Source: Protula sp. h YS-2021 (Eukaryota > Annelida > Polychaeta > Sabellida > Serpulidae). Taken from it: a stretch of DNA of 64,000 bases. Positions 12,065 to 23,170 of this stretch are shown here, one piece after another. The position numbers and the translations under genes were made by a program. Location: NCBI GenBank assembly GCA_949752745.1, contig OX457026.1, positions 26,536,116 to 26,600,115 on the forward strand, in the 5' to 3' direction. The first letter of the stretch is position 1, and the number at the start of each line of letters is the position of its first letter. Below the pieces are notes generated by a model. That model saw only the letters and a list, made by a program, of their open reading frames with translations, was not told where the DNA came from and made no database searches.

Positions 12065-13580
12065 AACAAGTTTGTCCAAGGACAAAGTCCCAGCTTACGA
12101 AAAGCGATAAGACCAATTCCAGCGTGCATGGGCCAGTGGGCACGTTTGATTAACGTGCGCTGATGTGCGGTTTGCATTTCGGACGAGTGGGCACATTTAT
12201 TTAACTTGCGTGGATGCGCGGTTCGTATTTCGAATCAGTGCGCCTGTTTATTTAATTTGCGTCGGTACGCGGTTCGCATCTCGGACCAGTGCACATGCTT
12301 TTTCAACTTCCGTAATGAGCGGTTCACATTTCGAACCACTACGCATGTTTATTTAACTTGCGTTTTTTATTTTAGACCAGTGCGCATGTTTAGGTAACTT
12401 AAGTTGATGCGCGGTTGGCATTTCTGACCCGTGCGCATGTTTATGTAACTTGCTGTTGCGCGGTGCTTATTTCAGACTAGTGAGCATGTTTGGAAAAATT
12501 GCGTTGATGCGTGGTTCGCATTTCGGACGACTGCGCATTTTAATTTCAATTGCGTTTATGCGGGTGCTTATTTTGGACGACTGCGCATGTTTATTTAACT
12601 TGCGTTGATGCGCGTTTCGCATTTCAGACCAGTGCGCATGTCTATTCAACTTCTGTTGATGAGCGGTTCGCATTTCGCACCACTGCGCATGTTAATTGCG
12701 TTGATACAACGTGCTTATTTTGAACCAGTGCGCAGTTTTATTTAACTTGCGTTGAGACGCGGATCGAATTTCGGACCAGTGCGCATGTTTATGTAACTTG
12801 CGTCGATGCGCGGTTGTTATTTCGGACTAGTGCGCAAGTTCATTTTACTTGCGTTGATGTGCGGTTTGCATTTCGGACCAGTGTCGGACGATATCGTCGG
12901 CTGGTTTAAAGGCGATAATCATCTACTAAGGAAACATCAATTGAATTTTTTTTCTTCAAAAATTCCCTGATCAAGCCGTATTGATGACGCCCTAGAGAAC
13001 GGCTCACACCAAAAATAATTGACATCTGATTAAAAACTGTAGGAGGAAATGCATTCTGATTTGTTTTTCTTAAAAAATTCCCCTAAAATCCCCTGATCGA
13101 CTCGAAAAGCACACGCCGTATGCCCGATCCACCTAGGGATGCGTCACACCCAAAATAAATGAAATCGGATAAAAACTGTAAGAGGAAATGCATTTTGAAG
13201 TTTTTTTCTTCAAAAATTCCCACAAAATACAAAAATTGTCTGATCGACAAAAAAAGCACAAGCCGTATGCAAAACCCTTAGGGATGCTTCATACCAAAAA
13301 AAAAAAAAAAATGAAATCGGATAAAGACTGTAGGGGAAATGCATTTTAAAGTTTTTTTCTTCAAAAATTCCCCCAAAATACAAAACGAATAAGAAAGCAT
13401 AAGCCTTATGCGGGACCCCTTAGGGATGCCTCATACCAAAAATAAATGACATTGGATAAAAAATGTAGGAGGAGATGAATTTTTAAGCAAAAGTTTACTA
13501 AATAAGCAACTCACTAACGGACGCCGCCTGCAAACCGATAGGTATACCCCGAGCTTACGCTGGGCTGATAAAGCGCAAAA
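12065..13580 (+). repeat. Family 1-related element with internal minisatellite
   Basis: A head with GTCCAAGGACA and CCCAGCTTACG (about 12073-12099) is followed by the 51-bp minisatellite. Then come four diverged core units of about 120-150 bp sharing 'atcggataaaaactgtagg' and 'cttcaaaaattccc' words, and a tail near 13500-13580 with GAGCTTACGCTGGGC. The layout (palindromic head, tandem core, hairpin-like tail) matches the other family 1 copies. The insertion of a separate minisatellite inside is notable. Confidence 0.5.
12130..12895. repeat. 51-bp degenerate minisatellite, about 15 copies
   Basis: Units contain TGCGCGGTTCGCATTTCGGA, then ACCAGTGCGCATG, then TTATTTAACTTGCGT. Copies differ by substitutions and small indels, so this is an older array. 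The 51-bp period leaves open frames on both strands; these are not treated as genes. Confidence 0.85.
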
Positions 13581-14377
13581 AAGTAGCATATTTATGTCAA
13601 CGAAATCACATAAGGTTCGGCACACGCCAGGATTCGAGTACGCTGCAAAAAAAAAAAAAACAAAAAAACAAACACCGAGCGTTTCTTTTGTTGTAGATTA
13701 TATACGGCTGCATTCGAATCTGTATAAATGCGAACCCTTAAGCCTATTACAGCAGACATCGTGATGTAAACATGCAGGATAAGGATAAAGCACATCAGAA
13801 ACCCACAACATCGGATGCATGCGTAAAACTGCTTTCGACCAAAAAGACAATAAAACAAAAGAGCAACAAAGAAACCTTAACACTGCTGAAACTGGTTAAT
13901 TATATGGCGAATTTACCGAAGAAACTATCTCATTAATCCCATTGATGCGAGTTTCAGGTTTATTTTAAAAGTGAAACAATGAAATGGGATTTCGAAATAG
14001 TGCGCAACAAAAAGGTGCAAACCATTAGCCGCGATAACTAACTAACTGACTTCACATCCGTGGTATTAACATTATGGAAAGCATCTTCAATCCTTCCACA
14101 GAACACATTGTGTTGTGCAAAATCGCCCTGTTTTTACTCTTACGTTTATTTATTTTTTTACACACTGGAATCTAGTGGTGTGACTTACTGAGAAGATTCT
14201 CATCTTCTACTGAAATTCCGACACTTTAAAACTGATATTACAGTATATGCAAAATCCAGAAACAAGTGCTCATATTTCTAGATTTTGCAACGAACGAAAG
14301 GGGTAACTGTTTTTTGATATTTTAACTTTTCAGAAATTTTGTTAGAAAATGAGAACGCACAGATTAACGGCAAGCTG

Positions 14378-14411
<34 letters not shown>

Positions 14412-15069
14412 AAGAAGCGAAGGAGAGGGAAGTTTCTCAGCTCACATACCATTTTTACCTTAAAGGAATATGTTATATCAATTTCATTATGAACGTCAGG
14501 AGGTCAATGTACAAAGAACGCATAGTGGCGGTCCAGGGATCTGGGAATACCATTGTACTTTTTTTCTTCTTCTTTTTTTTTTATTTGGTAAATTCTTTCA
14601 GATGATTATCGTACCCACTGTGCTACCGAAAAAAGCTTTTCTTACAAAAACATTGAATTCAGAAGAAAATATTTATTGTTCTCAATGGGGATAGAGATAG
14701 AAATGATCCCTGTTATATTGGCCAGCTGGACCAACATCAATGTCAATAAAATTGACGTTTCCAAGTATCAGTATAAAAGAATATTACTGCAGCACTACCA
14801 GGCCAAAAATAGTAGTCGCAAAGCGTTAAGGAAAAGTTTTCTAGAGCATGCGCAATAAAGCTTTGTATCATGTTTTGCCGCATTATATACCACAGAAAAT
14901 TTCAAAGCAACACCAAGGCACACTACGTAGTTATTGAGCAAAGAGACTGTTAACGTAATTTCCAATACATGTTGTATTTTGTTTTATTTCGTATTTTAAT
15001 TCACTATAGTTTCTTTTTTTTTCGTTTGTTTATTTTTACGCATTATTCAAACAAAATTCGAATACGTAC
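13581..15069. other. Gene-free intronic stretch
   Basis: Contains poly-A (about 13647-13671) and a TA microsatellite (14382-14409). Open frames on both strands are short and have no recognisable domain. Confidence 0.45.
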
Positions 15070-15151
15070 ATTGTGTTCCGCGGTGATATTATCCTCAGGC
15101 AGGATTATATCGGGCAGTTTATTTCTCTTGATGATCTCCTTGCGACAGCGC
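15070..15151 (-). CDS. Cytokine receptor exon C10: Box1-like membrane-proximal segment
   Basis: An 82-nt exon in phase 2 to 0. The acceptor is ATCTTTTGCAG; the donor is CACAAT|GTACGT. Joined to the transmembrane exon it reads ICRRCRKEIIKRNKLPDIIL and continues PEDNITAEHN. The basic stretch after the membrane helix followed by LPDIILPED matches the position and proline spacing of Box1, the JAK-binding element of class I cytokine receptors (gp130 has a tryptophan followed by VPDP at this place). There is no tryptophan here, so Box1 is a positional inference. The acceptor lies at the edge of a large minisatellite: the repeat begins about 10-15 nt beyond the AG. Confidence 0.8.
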
Positions 15152-15159
15152 CTGCAAAA

Positions 15160-17353
15160 GATACCTCATCTATTTACATCTCCACTCTCATCACTGATAC
15201 CTCACGTCCTGCGTCTATTTACATATACACTGTCACGTCCTGCATCTATTTACATATACACTGTCACGTCCTGCATCTATTTACATATACACTGTCACGT
15301 CCTGCATCTATTTACATATACACTGTCACGTCCTGCATCTATTTACATCTACACTGTCACGTCCTGCATCTATTTACATCTCCACTGTCACCACTGATAC
15401 CTCACGTCCTGCATCCGTTTTACATCTCCACTGTCGCCACTGATACCTCACGTCCTGCATCTATTTACGTCTCCACTGTCACCACTGATACCTCACGTCC
15501 TGCATTTATTTACATCTCCACTGTCACCACTGATACCAGACGTCCTGCATCTATTTACATCTAGCTGTCATCACTGATATCTCATGTGATGCATCTATTT
15601 ACATCTCCACTGTCATCACTGATACCTCACGTCCTGCATCTATTTACATCTCCACTGTCGCAACTGATACCTCACGTAGTGCATCTATTTACATCTCCAC
15701 TGTCATCACTCATACCTCACGTCCTGCATCTATTTACATATCCACTGTCACCACTGATACCTCACGTCCTGCATCTATTTACATCTCCACTGTCACCACT
15801 GATACCTCACGTCCTGCCTCTATTTACATCTCCACTGTCACCACTGAGATCTCACGTCCTGCATCTATTTACATCTCCACTGTCATCACTGATACCTCAC
15901 GTCCTGCATCTATTTACATCTCCACTGTCACCACTGATACCTCATGTCCTGCATCTATTTACATCTCCACTATCACCACTGATACCTCACGTCCTGCATC
16001 TATTTACATCTCCACTGTCATCACTGACACCTCACGTCCTGCATCTATTTACATATCCACTGTCATCACTGATACCTCATGTCCTACATCTATTTACATC
16101 TCCACTTCACCACTGATACCTCACGTCCTGCATCTATTTACATCTCCACTGTCACCACTGATACCTCACGTCCTGCATCTATTTACATCTCCACTGTCAT
16201 CACTGACACCTCACGTCCTGCATCTATTTACATATCCACTGTCACCACTGATACCTCACGTCCTGCATTTATTTACATCTCCACTGTCACCACTGATACC
16301 TCACGTCCTGCATTTATTTACGTCTCCACTGTCACCACTGATACCTCACGTCCTGCATTTATTTACATCTCCACTGTCACCACTGATACCAGACGTCCTG
16401 CATCTATTTACATCTAGCTGTCATCACTGATATCTCATGTGATGCATCTATTTACATCTCCACTTTCATCACTGATACCTCACGTCCTGCATCTATTTAC
16501 ATCTCCACTGTCGCAACTGATACCTCACGTAGTGCATCTATTTACATCTCCACTGTCATCACTCATACCTCACGTCCTGCATCTATTTGCATCTCCACTC
16601 TCATCTTTGATATCTCACGTCCTGCATCTATTTACATCTCCACTGTCACCACTGATACCTCACGTCCTGCATCTATTTACATCTCCACTGTCACCACTGA
16701 TACCTCACGTCCTGCATCTATTTACATCTCCACTGTCACCACTGATACCTCACGTCCTGCATCTATTTACATCTCCACTGTCACCACTGATACCTCACGT
16801 CCTGCCTCTATTTACATCTCCACTGTCACCAGTGAGATCTCACGTCCTGCATCTATTTACATCTCCACTGTCATCACTGATACCTCACGTCCTGCATCTA
16901 TTTACATCTCCACTATCACCACTGATACCTCACGTCCTGCATCTATTTAGATCTCCACTGTCATCACTGATACCTCATGTCCTACATCTATTTACATCTC
17001 CACTTCACCACTGATACCTCACGTCCTGCATCTATTTACATCTCCACTGTCACCACTGAGATCTCACGTCCTGCATCTATTTACATCTCCACTGTCATCA
17101 CTGACACCTCACGTCCTGCATCTATTTATATATCCACTGTCACCACTGATACCTCACGTCCTGCATTTATTTACATCTCCACTGTCACCACTGATACCTC
17201 ACGTCCTGCATTTATTTACATCTCCACTGTCACCACTGATACCTCACGTCCTGCATTTATTTACATCTCCACTGTCACCACTGATACCTCACGTCCTGCA
17301 TTTATTTACATCTCCACTGTCACCAGTGATACCTCACGTGATGCATCTATTTA
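15160..17353. repeat. 45-bp minisatellite with higher-order structure
   Basis: Roughly 44 tandem units of 45 bp built on ATACCTCACGTCCTGCATCT. Five 31-bp variants lie at the left end (about 15228-15385), formed by loss of a 14-bp segment. A rare variant cluster (ATACCAGACG with ATCTAGCTGTC) recurs at 15533 and 16386, giving a higher-order period of about 853 bp. Because 45 is divisible by 3, long frames stay open in several phases; these (for example 15586-16116 and 16439-17014) are artefacts. The array fills most of the intron between the transmembrane and Box1-like exons. Confidence 0.92.
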
Positions 17354-17409
17354 ATCCAATGAACACATCCAATGAACACATACGACTGATTCGACATGCG
17401 TTTCTTTGT

Positions 17410-17620
17410 TTTGATGCCGCTTAGACGAGGCGTTACTGTACATGAAGACGTCGCTTTAACGAGTTGTTACTGTACCTGCATATGCAGCTTTACCGAGGTG
17501 TTACAGTACCTGCAGGCGTCACTTTACCGAGGTGTTACTGTACCTGCAGATGTCACTTTAACGAAGTGTTACTGTACCTGCATATGTCGCTTTCCCGAGG
17601 TGTTACTGTACCTGCAGATG
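17410..17620 (-). repeat. 34-bp minisatellite copying the 5' splice site of the transmembrane exon
   Basis: Read on the minus strand, the junction word TGCAG|GTACAGTAAC at the end of exon 17612-17705 recurs at exact 34-nt steps, with GT positions near 17611, 17577, 17543, 17509, 17475 and 17441. Four of the five extra copies keep TGCAG|GTAC; the farthest has TTCAT|GTAC. Each unit contains the last exonic bases plus the donor. Use of a downstream copy would add 34 nt per step and shift the frame. Confidence 0.9.
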
Positions 17621-17705
17621 GAGAAGAAGCCAAAGGCGACGAGTATGAAGCAGAAGACGCCCACGACACAGACGATGATCACGGTCGAGCGCTCCACCCC
17701 GCCCG
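17612..17705 (-). CDS. Cytokine receptor exon C9: transmembrane segment
   Basis: A 94-nt exon in phase 1 to 2, with acceptor GTCTTGCAG and donor TGCAG|GTACAG. It encodes GGVERST, then the hydrophobic run IIVCVVGVFCFILVAF, then GFFSIC and a basic start completed by the next exon. This is a single-pass transmembrane helix followed by positive charges, so the N-terminus is outside and the tail in the cytosol. Phases match FN3 exon 18195-18347 upstream and the Box1-like exon downstream. The codon at the upstream junction becomes Pro. Confidence 0.9.
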
Positions 17706-18194
17706 CTGCAAGACAACGGGCGTCAAACCATCAGCAGCCTTGTTTTATTAGCTGATTGACTGATTTATTAACTGAGTTGATATATTGACTGATATATTAA
17801 CTAGGTTGATTAAGTAATTGATCGATAGATTTATTGTTATTATTATTATTATAATTATTATTATTATTAATTGCTTTTCTTGAAATTTAACAAATGATGT
17901 CATCTATATATTTTCTTATTCTTGCACCATACTGTAAGGATATATTCTTGAAGTTAAGCACCCTACAAGATTCCTGAAGGCTTCAATAACACCATATTCT
18001 TGCAAATTTCTTTTCAAAGACTTCTTTCTGAGTTTACTGAAATGAATCCCTATGGCTGTCTCTATTATCTCGAGAAATATAACCTACAACTAAATGGGAG
18101 GATTACAGGGCCTTTCCTCTAACACAAGTATTAAAGTTTGTGAGCAGATCATAAAAACACATTCCGCAGCTTTTCCCGCATTTACCATACTCAC
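17706..18194 (-). other. Intron C8-C9
   Basis: A 489-nt AT-rich intron with GATTGACTGAT-like words and an ATT/TTA microsatellite at about 17836-17868. No other feature seen. Confidence 0.6.
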
Positions 18195-18347
18195 GTCCTT
18201 TTGGTACAGTATAATCATCCAAGGAAATGAAGTGCGACTGTTTCCATGGCGACTTGCTCCGGATGGCGACGCGATACGTCACATCCGCCTCTACATCATC
18301 CAGGACGTACCTTTCCTCAGTGGCCTGGACGGTCACTGACATGTTTT
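18195..18347 (-). CDS. Cytokine receptor exon C8: third FN3 domain, second half
   Basis: A 153-nt exon in phase 1 to 1. Acceptor GTTGTTCAG, donor GGAC|GTGAGT. It reads NMSVTVQATEERYVLDDV then EADVTYRVAIRSKSPWK, the E, F and G strand region of a fibronectin type III domain with the conserved tyrosine of the 'xYxVxI' strand. An alternative inner acceptor (phase 0, before ATEERY) paired with an earlier donor of exon 18630-18785 would also keep frame but shortens the domain, so I prefer the longer pair. It is the last extracellular exon before the membrane. Confidence 0.82.
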
Positions 18348-18629
18348 CTGAACAACACCGTACGGAACAATTCAAACGACACGAAAGCAGGTTTTTTGCT
18401 TAACCACGGTTGGAAACACACCAATAAACAGCAGCTGACAAGCACAACTACTACTACTACTATTATTATTATTATTATTATTTTTATTATTTTTACTTGT
18501 TTGAGCTTAAGATTTTACCATCTTACAACCCTGGCAATAACAAAATTGTATATTTTTTTCTCGCAGACAAGGCGCTCTGATGTAGAAGAAGCAAACGCCT
18601 GTTGATACCGAGCATATCTTACAACCTAC

Positions 18630-18785
18630 CCCTGTCAGTACGACGCACAGACCAATATATAATTTCGTAGCTTTTAATATAAGCTGAATCCTTGCAGCGC
18701 TCAGCTTTACTCCACAACAATTTTATCACTTCCGGCTCTTGCTGCGCCTCAGGGGCATAGCGGAAATTCTCCGGAGCTTTAATAC
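18630..18785 (-). CDS. Cytokine receptor exon C7: third FN3 domain, first half
   Basis: A 156-nt exon in phase 1 to 1. Acceptor ATGTTTTAG, donor AGGG|GTAGGT. It begins IKAPENFRYAPEAQQ and includes VIKLLWSKAE (B strand with the core Trp) and SYEIIYWSVRRTDR (C strand). The opening APENF repeats that of the previous FN3 domain (23713-23858), indicating internal domain duplication. The alternative donor TCT|GTGCGT after IIYWS is discussed at 18195-18347. Confidence 0.82.
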
Positions 18786-19249
18786 CTAAAACATATTGAC
18801 AAATACCCTAATCCATCAAATCTCGAAGTCAAACAGATGTCACAGATTTTCTCCCCTGAAGCTGTCGGCAAGGAGATAATATACAGAGGAATATTTTTAC
18901 CCGATGCTACGCAACGTCGAATAAAGAAGAGCGTAGCAACAAACAACTGGTCAATCCATGGGTATTTTTTTGTCCAATTTCGAATGTGAACAATTTTGTT
19001 GAACGACGCGTGGCCCCGTTATTTTATTTACACCCCCTCCCAGACCCTTCCCCTCCATACCTGCTAACTGACGACTGACATCCATAACAGGAATTGCCGG
19101 TCTTCAAATATATTTCTTCATGCTTATACGCATTACAGATCATCAAACAGACAAGATGAATCAGTAATTCCTATATTCCCCGCCGTGGGTGTAATAAGTA
19201 ACGCGGGTGCTGTACCTCGCACTTAAACTAAGTAGATAAAACAACTACA

Positions 19250-19735
19250 CTATATTGTTGTTATGCATACGAAATGTGAACCGAATCCGGCAAATATTTT
19301 AGAGTTATCATCTAGAGAACACAGTACACATTGAGATCCGGATTTTTAGATTCTAAGTCCAATTACAGATCCAGATGGGCTTCGATCAGATCAAAACCCC
19401 CAAGAGGCACATCTGGATGTTTTGGTTGTTATGCATATCAAATATGAACCGGATCCGCTCACTCGTTTCGGAGATATCGTCTAGAAACAAAAGTACACGT
19501 TGAGATCCGGACTTTTTTTTCCAATTCCCACTTTATGGGTGCAGACTATGTAATACCGCATAGAAAGCATGAAAGCACAATATGAATAAATATGAAATAT
19601 TCAATTTAATGAAAATAATACCTGGGTAAAATAAAATTTCAAACGAATCCATCCACTAATAAATGCTCTAGGCGCGTGAGACTAAAAGCGCGCGGACAGA
19701 CGGACGGACAGCCACACAGACAGAGTGAAAACTAT
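19250..19735 (+). repeat. Two-unit tandem element with GACG/GACA tail
   Basis: Two diverged units (about 19258-19370 and 19428-19510) share TTATGCATA, TGAACCG(A/G)ATCCG, ATCGTCTAGA and TTGAGATCCGGA words. A GACAGACGGACGG tail follows at about 19693-19725. Same plan as the other core-plus-microsatellite elements in the window. Confidence 0.5.
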
Positions 19736-20109
19736 ATCAGGGTTCGAAATTAGCGGTGGCGCGGTGGCGATTTGCCACCAAGTTTTGACACTTCGCCACC
19801 AGAAAAAAATCTTGGTGGCGAAATTTTGCCACCAGGAGATCCGAGGAAACATAGTTCACAAATTTAAACACTTTTCTTTTCACAAATATCAGTAGTAATT
19901 GGCAAATAGGCGGTCTGTCAATTTGGTTAGATTAATACCGGTCTATGATAATAAACAGTGGAGCGCTTATTTGACTTGTCGTTTTCATGTTGTTGCCAGT
20001 TGGCCACTTTCGCCACGGGTCAACTCAATTTCGTCACCAGAACAAAAATTCATGTCAAAAGACTTGAGTTCGAACCCTGCCATATCCGTTCCTCGGCGGA
20101 TAAACACTG

Positions 20110-20600
20110 CCCTAACCTCAAGGACAAGGTTCGAATTACATAGTCACCACTTACGTAACATCGCATCGCAGTCACGAAATGAGGTCAAAATCGGTCTTCG
20201 TCAAACGATTTTTAAGATACATAGGCCACCTGAATTATGACCTTGAAATTCAAGGTCAAAACCCAGATGTTACATGAGATAGGAGTCAGATTTTTAAAAC
20301 TGATGTCTAAATCGCAATTTTAGAAAGGTTAACTAGAGCAGTGTGCATAGCTCACATATTCCCCACAGGACCCCATCAGTTAAACACGACCATCAATAGT
20401 CAATCAAGAGCTGAAATTTTCTTAGTCCAGTTGGTGCATTTTCCTTGGATGAACCTGCCCCATTTACAATACCGATCTGTGTTTGTTCCCACAGAAGCAG
20501 TTTTTAAGTTATCGTGTCAACAAGCTGTTGATGACAGACCGACAGACCGACACACGGTCTATCGGATATATCCCCCCCCCCCGTGGGGAATAGAAAACTA
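20110..20600 (+). repeat. Repeat remnant with C-run hairpin tail
   Basis: Contains AAATTCAAGGTCAAAACC and related words. It ends with a GACAGACCGACAG segment followed by CGGATATATCCCC...CCGTGGGG, a hairpin-forming terminus very like that of the satellite element at 62016-62160. Confidence 0.45.
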
Positions 20601-21589
20601 TTTATAGTTACAAAGACCTGGGACCTAGGGAGGGGTGGTAGTCTGGAAACCACCTTATATCAGAAATGCAAAAAATAAATAAATAAAATAAAAGCAAAGA
20701 ATAACAAGTAAATCAACTTCATATGAAATCTGTAACTTCATGCGGAGAATTAGCTTGCAGCTCCGTTTATGTAAGTTGTCAGGTGTAATCAACATCTCGT
20801 TTTTATGGCCAAGAAAACAGAGTAGTTTCCTACTCAAGTGAAAAGCCCTTGAAGGTTAATAGCCGGGTAATTGAAAGGTGATCAGAGCACACGACAGCCC
20901 CTCCACGTGTGTGAAAGTGTCTGAGAACCTTATTCAAGGACGGCGCACTCATTTCTGTCTACTGCGCTGCCACAAATTACGCTGCTGCATCAACCAATCC
21001 GTACTCGTGCTCCCTCGTGTGGCGTGTGCATGAAAGGGAGAACACGTGAACTCTCGCGTTACACTTGAAGTTGACATGTGTGGCGCACTCAAGTATTCTC
21101 AAAAGCACGAGAAAATAACAAGATACGGAAAAAGACTCAATCCGCAAACGGAGCCAGGCAAAGATGAAACGGTTTCTACCAGTATATGGCATGAAAACAA
21201 TAACGAGAACGTATTTCTCAAGGGCGAAATATTAAACACCTGGCGAATAAAAATATGTTTTTAAAAACACTTTTTCCCATCGACTAGAATTTTTAAAACT
21301 TTGCAGACAAGTGAATATTGTTTTTTTTCTTCAGATTCCGAGACCTTTCTAAGAACCTTTTGTGCCGGTTCGAAACCTTTCTAGGAAAAAAACCCGCTTC
21401 ACTACTTACTCTATGAAACGGCATCCCTACAATCAATCCGACCTTCACCAAGAATTGTGCGTAACTGTAGCTGGTAATCTACACGAGTATTCAGTGTGTT
21501 TTCACTGACCAGGTAACATTTTCCACGCGCTATTTCTTTTATAAAACCAACACAAACATGCTAATATGCTTAGCGTCTTATCTTATGCA

Positions 21590-21910
21590 AATAAAGCAGA
21601 CGTCACTCATGTTGGTACATGAGAGTGGCTTGTGCAAATGCTGCCGCAGCCCTCACGGGTTGCTTTTGATGACAAGGAAATCACCATTTTTTGCTTTGCG
21701 TTTTGCTTATGAAAATAAAAACAAAGCCGAAATACAAAAAGCGAGGTGCACAACTTCAGATCAAGTACAATGTGTCCTGAATTTGGCGGTCCTAGGGCCA
21801 GTATGGCCAGTGGAGTAGACAAGATAAACGGTACATTGGCCCCGTACAACTTCAATATACTCTTTGCAAGCCTTCAACCTGCCAAGTGTTAATAAAGTTC
21901 GAGTGAGTGT
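21590..21910. repeat. Dispersed repeat fragment related to 45150-45560
   Basis: Shares 'tttgcaagcc', 'ccaagtgttaa', 'cttcagatcaag' and 'gtcctagggcc'-like words with 45150-45560. No coding content was recognised. Confidence 0.4.
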
Positions 21911-22195
21911 CAATCTCCAGGGGACAACAGCTAAGTGCAAGCGATTAAATTTATGAATGTTTTGGTAATTTTTAACAAAGTATAATTTTGGGGCAGTTGC
22001 TGATGAATCTGCGACACTTTCCAACTGTACATTTTCGAATCGAACGTTTTCCAAATGATAATTGCCAATTGGATATTTTCCAACCGGACAGTTCAGAATT
22101 TCAAAATTAATAAGGCTTCGTGTATTTTCACTAAATATATAGATTTTCTGCCCTGTGAATATCGCTCATCGGCCATGGGGCGACATACAAACTAA

Positions 22196-22585
22196 CCAAC
22201 GGTCAACTCACCAACGCGTTAATAAAAACGGCCACCTGACCAACGTTTAGAAAGATTATTTCCTGTTAACTACGACATCAAAGGCAGGTAGGATTATATA
22301 TCGCTACTGATTCCGCGAAGAGATTCCTCGAGTGTTTGGCGGCCTTCGATGACCTCCCTAAGCAGAACTTCGGTGCGCTTCTGAAATTCCGCGTAGTCGC
22401 GCATCGTGCGTTTCTTCAGCGGTTGACCAACGGCAAAATCTTTTTGGCCTCATTTCGGAGATACAAACGGGACACTGAAAACTCGGGTACGCCACACACT
22501 AGCTGACAATAACAATTTTGTAGAAAAGTTGGTCAGTTGTCCTTTTTTTCATTCAAACGTTGGTCAATTGACCGTTGGCCTATTG
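22196..22585. mobile_element. Inverted-repeat element with CCAACGGTCAA termini
   Basis: The left arm reads CCAACGGTCAACTCACCAACG. The right arm (about 22557-22583) reads as its imperfect reverse complement (CGTTGGTCAATTGACCGTTGG). A further TTGACCAACGG lies at 22422. The interior contains a minus-strand coding remnant (22294-22455). Likely a DNA transposon derivative; superfamily not determined. Confidence 0.5.
22294..22455 (-). pseudogene. Coding remnant inside the inverted-repeat element
   Basis: An uninterrupted minus-strand frame runs to a TAA at 22294-22296 and reads FAVGQPLKKRTMRDYAEF, then QKRTEVLLREVIEGRQ, then TLEESLRGISSDI. It is highly charged, probably helical, and has protein-like composition unlike the surrounding AT-rich DNA. 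The upstream frame is closed by a TGA. Most likely the C-terminal end of a transposon-encoded protein; an unrelated exon from a nested gene is the alternative. Not recognised as any family. Confidence 0.45.
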
Positions 22586-22992
22586 ACCTACACCCTCGGG
22601 CATGAGCTTGAGCTCTGCAATAAGCTTGGTTTCTAAAGAATTCAACGAGCAGCAACGACAAACCAATAAGACTGATTGATTGATTGATTGACGATAGGTT
22701 TTATCTGTTCTCCTTGTGAAGAGAAACAGGTGCATGCTGCATAAAACCTAGTTCCGCTTAAGAGCAGGCACTTGACCAGTAGCTAGCCGTTAGCTCTTCT
22801 GTTCTCCGGGCTTGCGAGTGTAAATGGTGTCTCAATCTCAGTGACAACCAAATCGAAAAGGGCGAATTCTGGAGAAGTAATTATTAGTACATCATCTGAG
22901 GTAAATAATTGGAAAAGGGTACACCAGATCACCTACTTTTAATGGTCAATTGTTTTAGCTGCCAAAACTAACGGTTTGAACAGGTCACTGAC

Positions 22993-23170
22993 CTTGAGCC
23001 ATGTTGTAGACACACTCTGCAAACAGAAGGCCGCTACTGACTGGTCCCGCAGGCAGCCTTGCCTCCGCCGAGATAGCGAACTCGTACGTCACACCGAGGT
23101 CAAGGTCGGTGAAGGTGAACTCTGTTGCGGCGCCATCTATCTTCCGCCACTCAAGTGGACCAACACAGGC
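22993..23170 (-). CDS. Cytokine receptor exon C6: second FN3 domain, second half
   Basis: A 178-nt exon in phase 0 to 1. Acceptor TTTCTCCCACAG, donor CAAG|GTCAGT. It reads ACVGPLEWRKIDGAATEF, then TFTDLDLGVTYEFAISA, the L-x-x-G-x-x-Y signature of FN3 E and F strands, then GPVSSGLLFAECVYNMAQ. Codon use is GC-rich compared with the introns. The upstream partner is 23713-23858; together they make a complete FN3 domain. Confidence 0.88.

Larger units (their letters stand above)
8959..15069 (-). other. Intron C10-C11
   Basis: Intron of about 6.1 kb containing a non-LTR retrotransposon relic (9833-10240), a Tc1 relic (11460-11885), a family 1 repeat with a 51-bp minisatellite (12065-13580) and a TA microsatellite (14382-14409). 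No receptor exon was recognised inside; the flanking exons join in frame without one. Confidence 0.6.
18786..22992 (-). other. Intron C6-C7
   Basis: Intron of about 4.2 kb. It carries a GACG/GACA-tailed tandem element (19250-19735), a region of repeated 'gccacca' words (19755-19835), another element with a C-run hairpin tail (to about 20600), an element at about 21590-21910 related to 45150-45560, and an inverted-repeat element with a coding remnant (22196-22585). Confidence 0.55.

Noticed and set aside
14969..17354. Long plus-strand open frames (up to 191 codons) rich in HVLHLFTSPLSPLI repeats
   Set aside because: They follow the 45-bp minisatellite, whose period is a multiple of three; several frames are open at once and none has a start context or domain.
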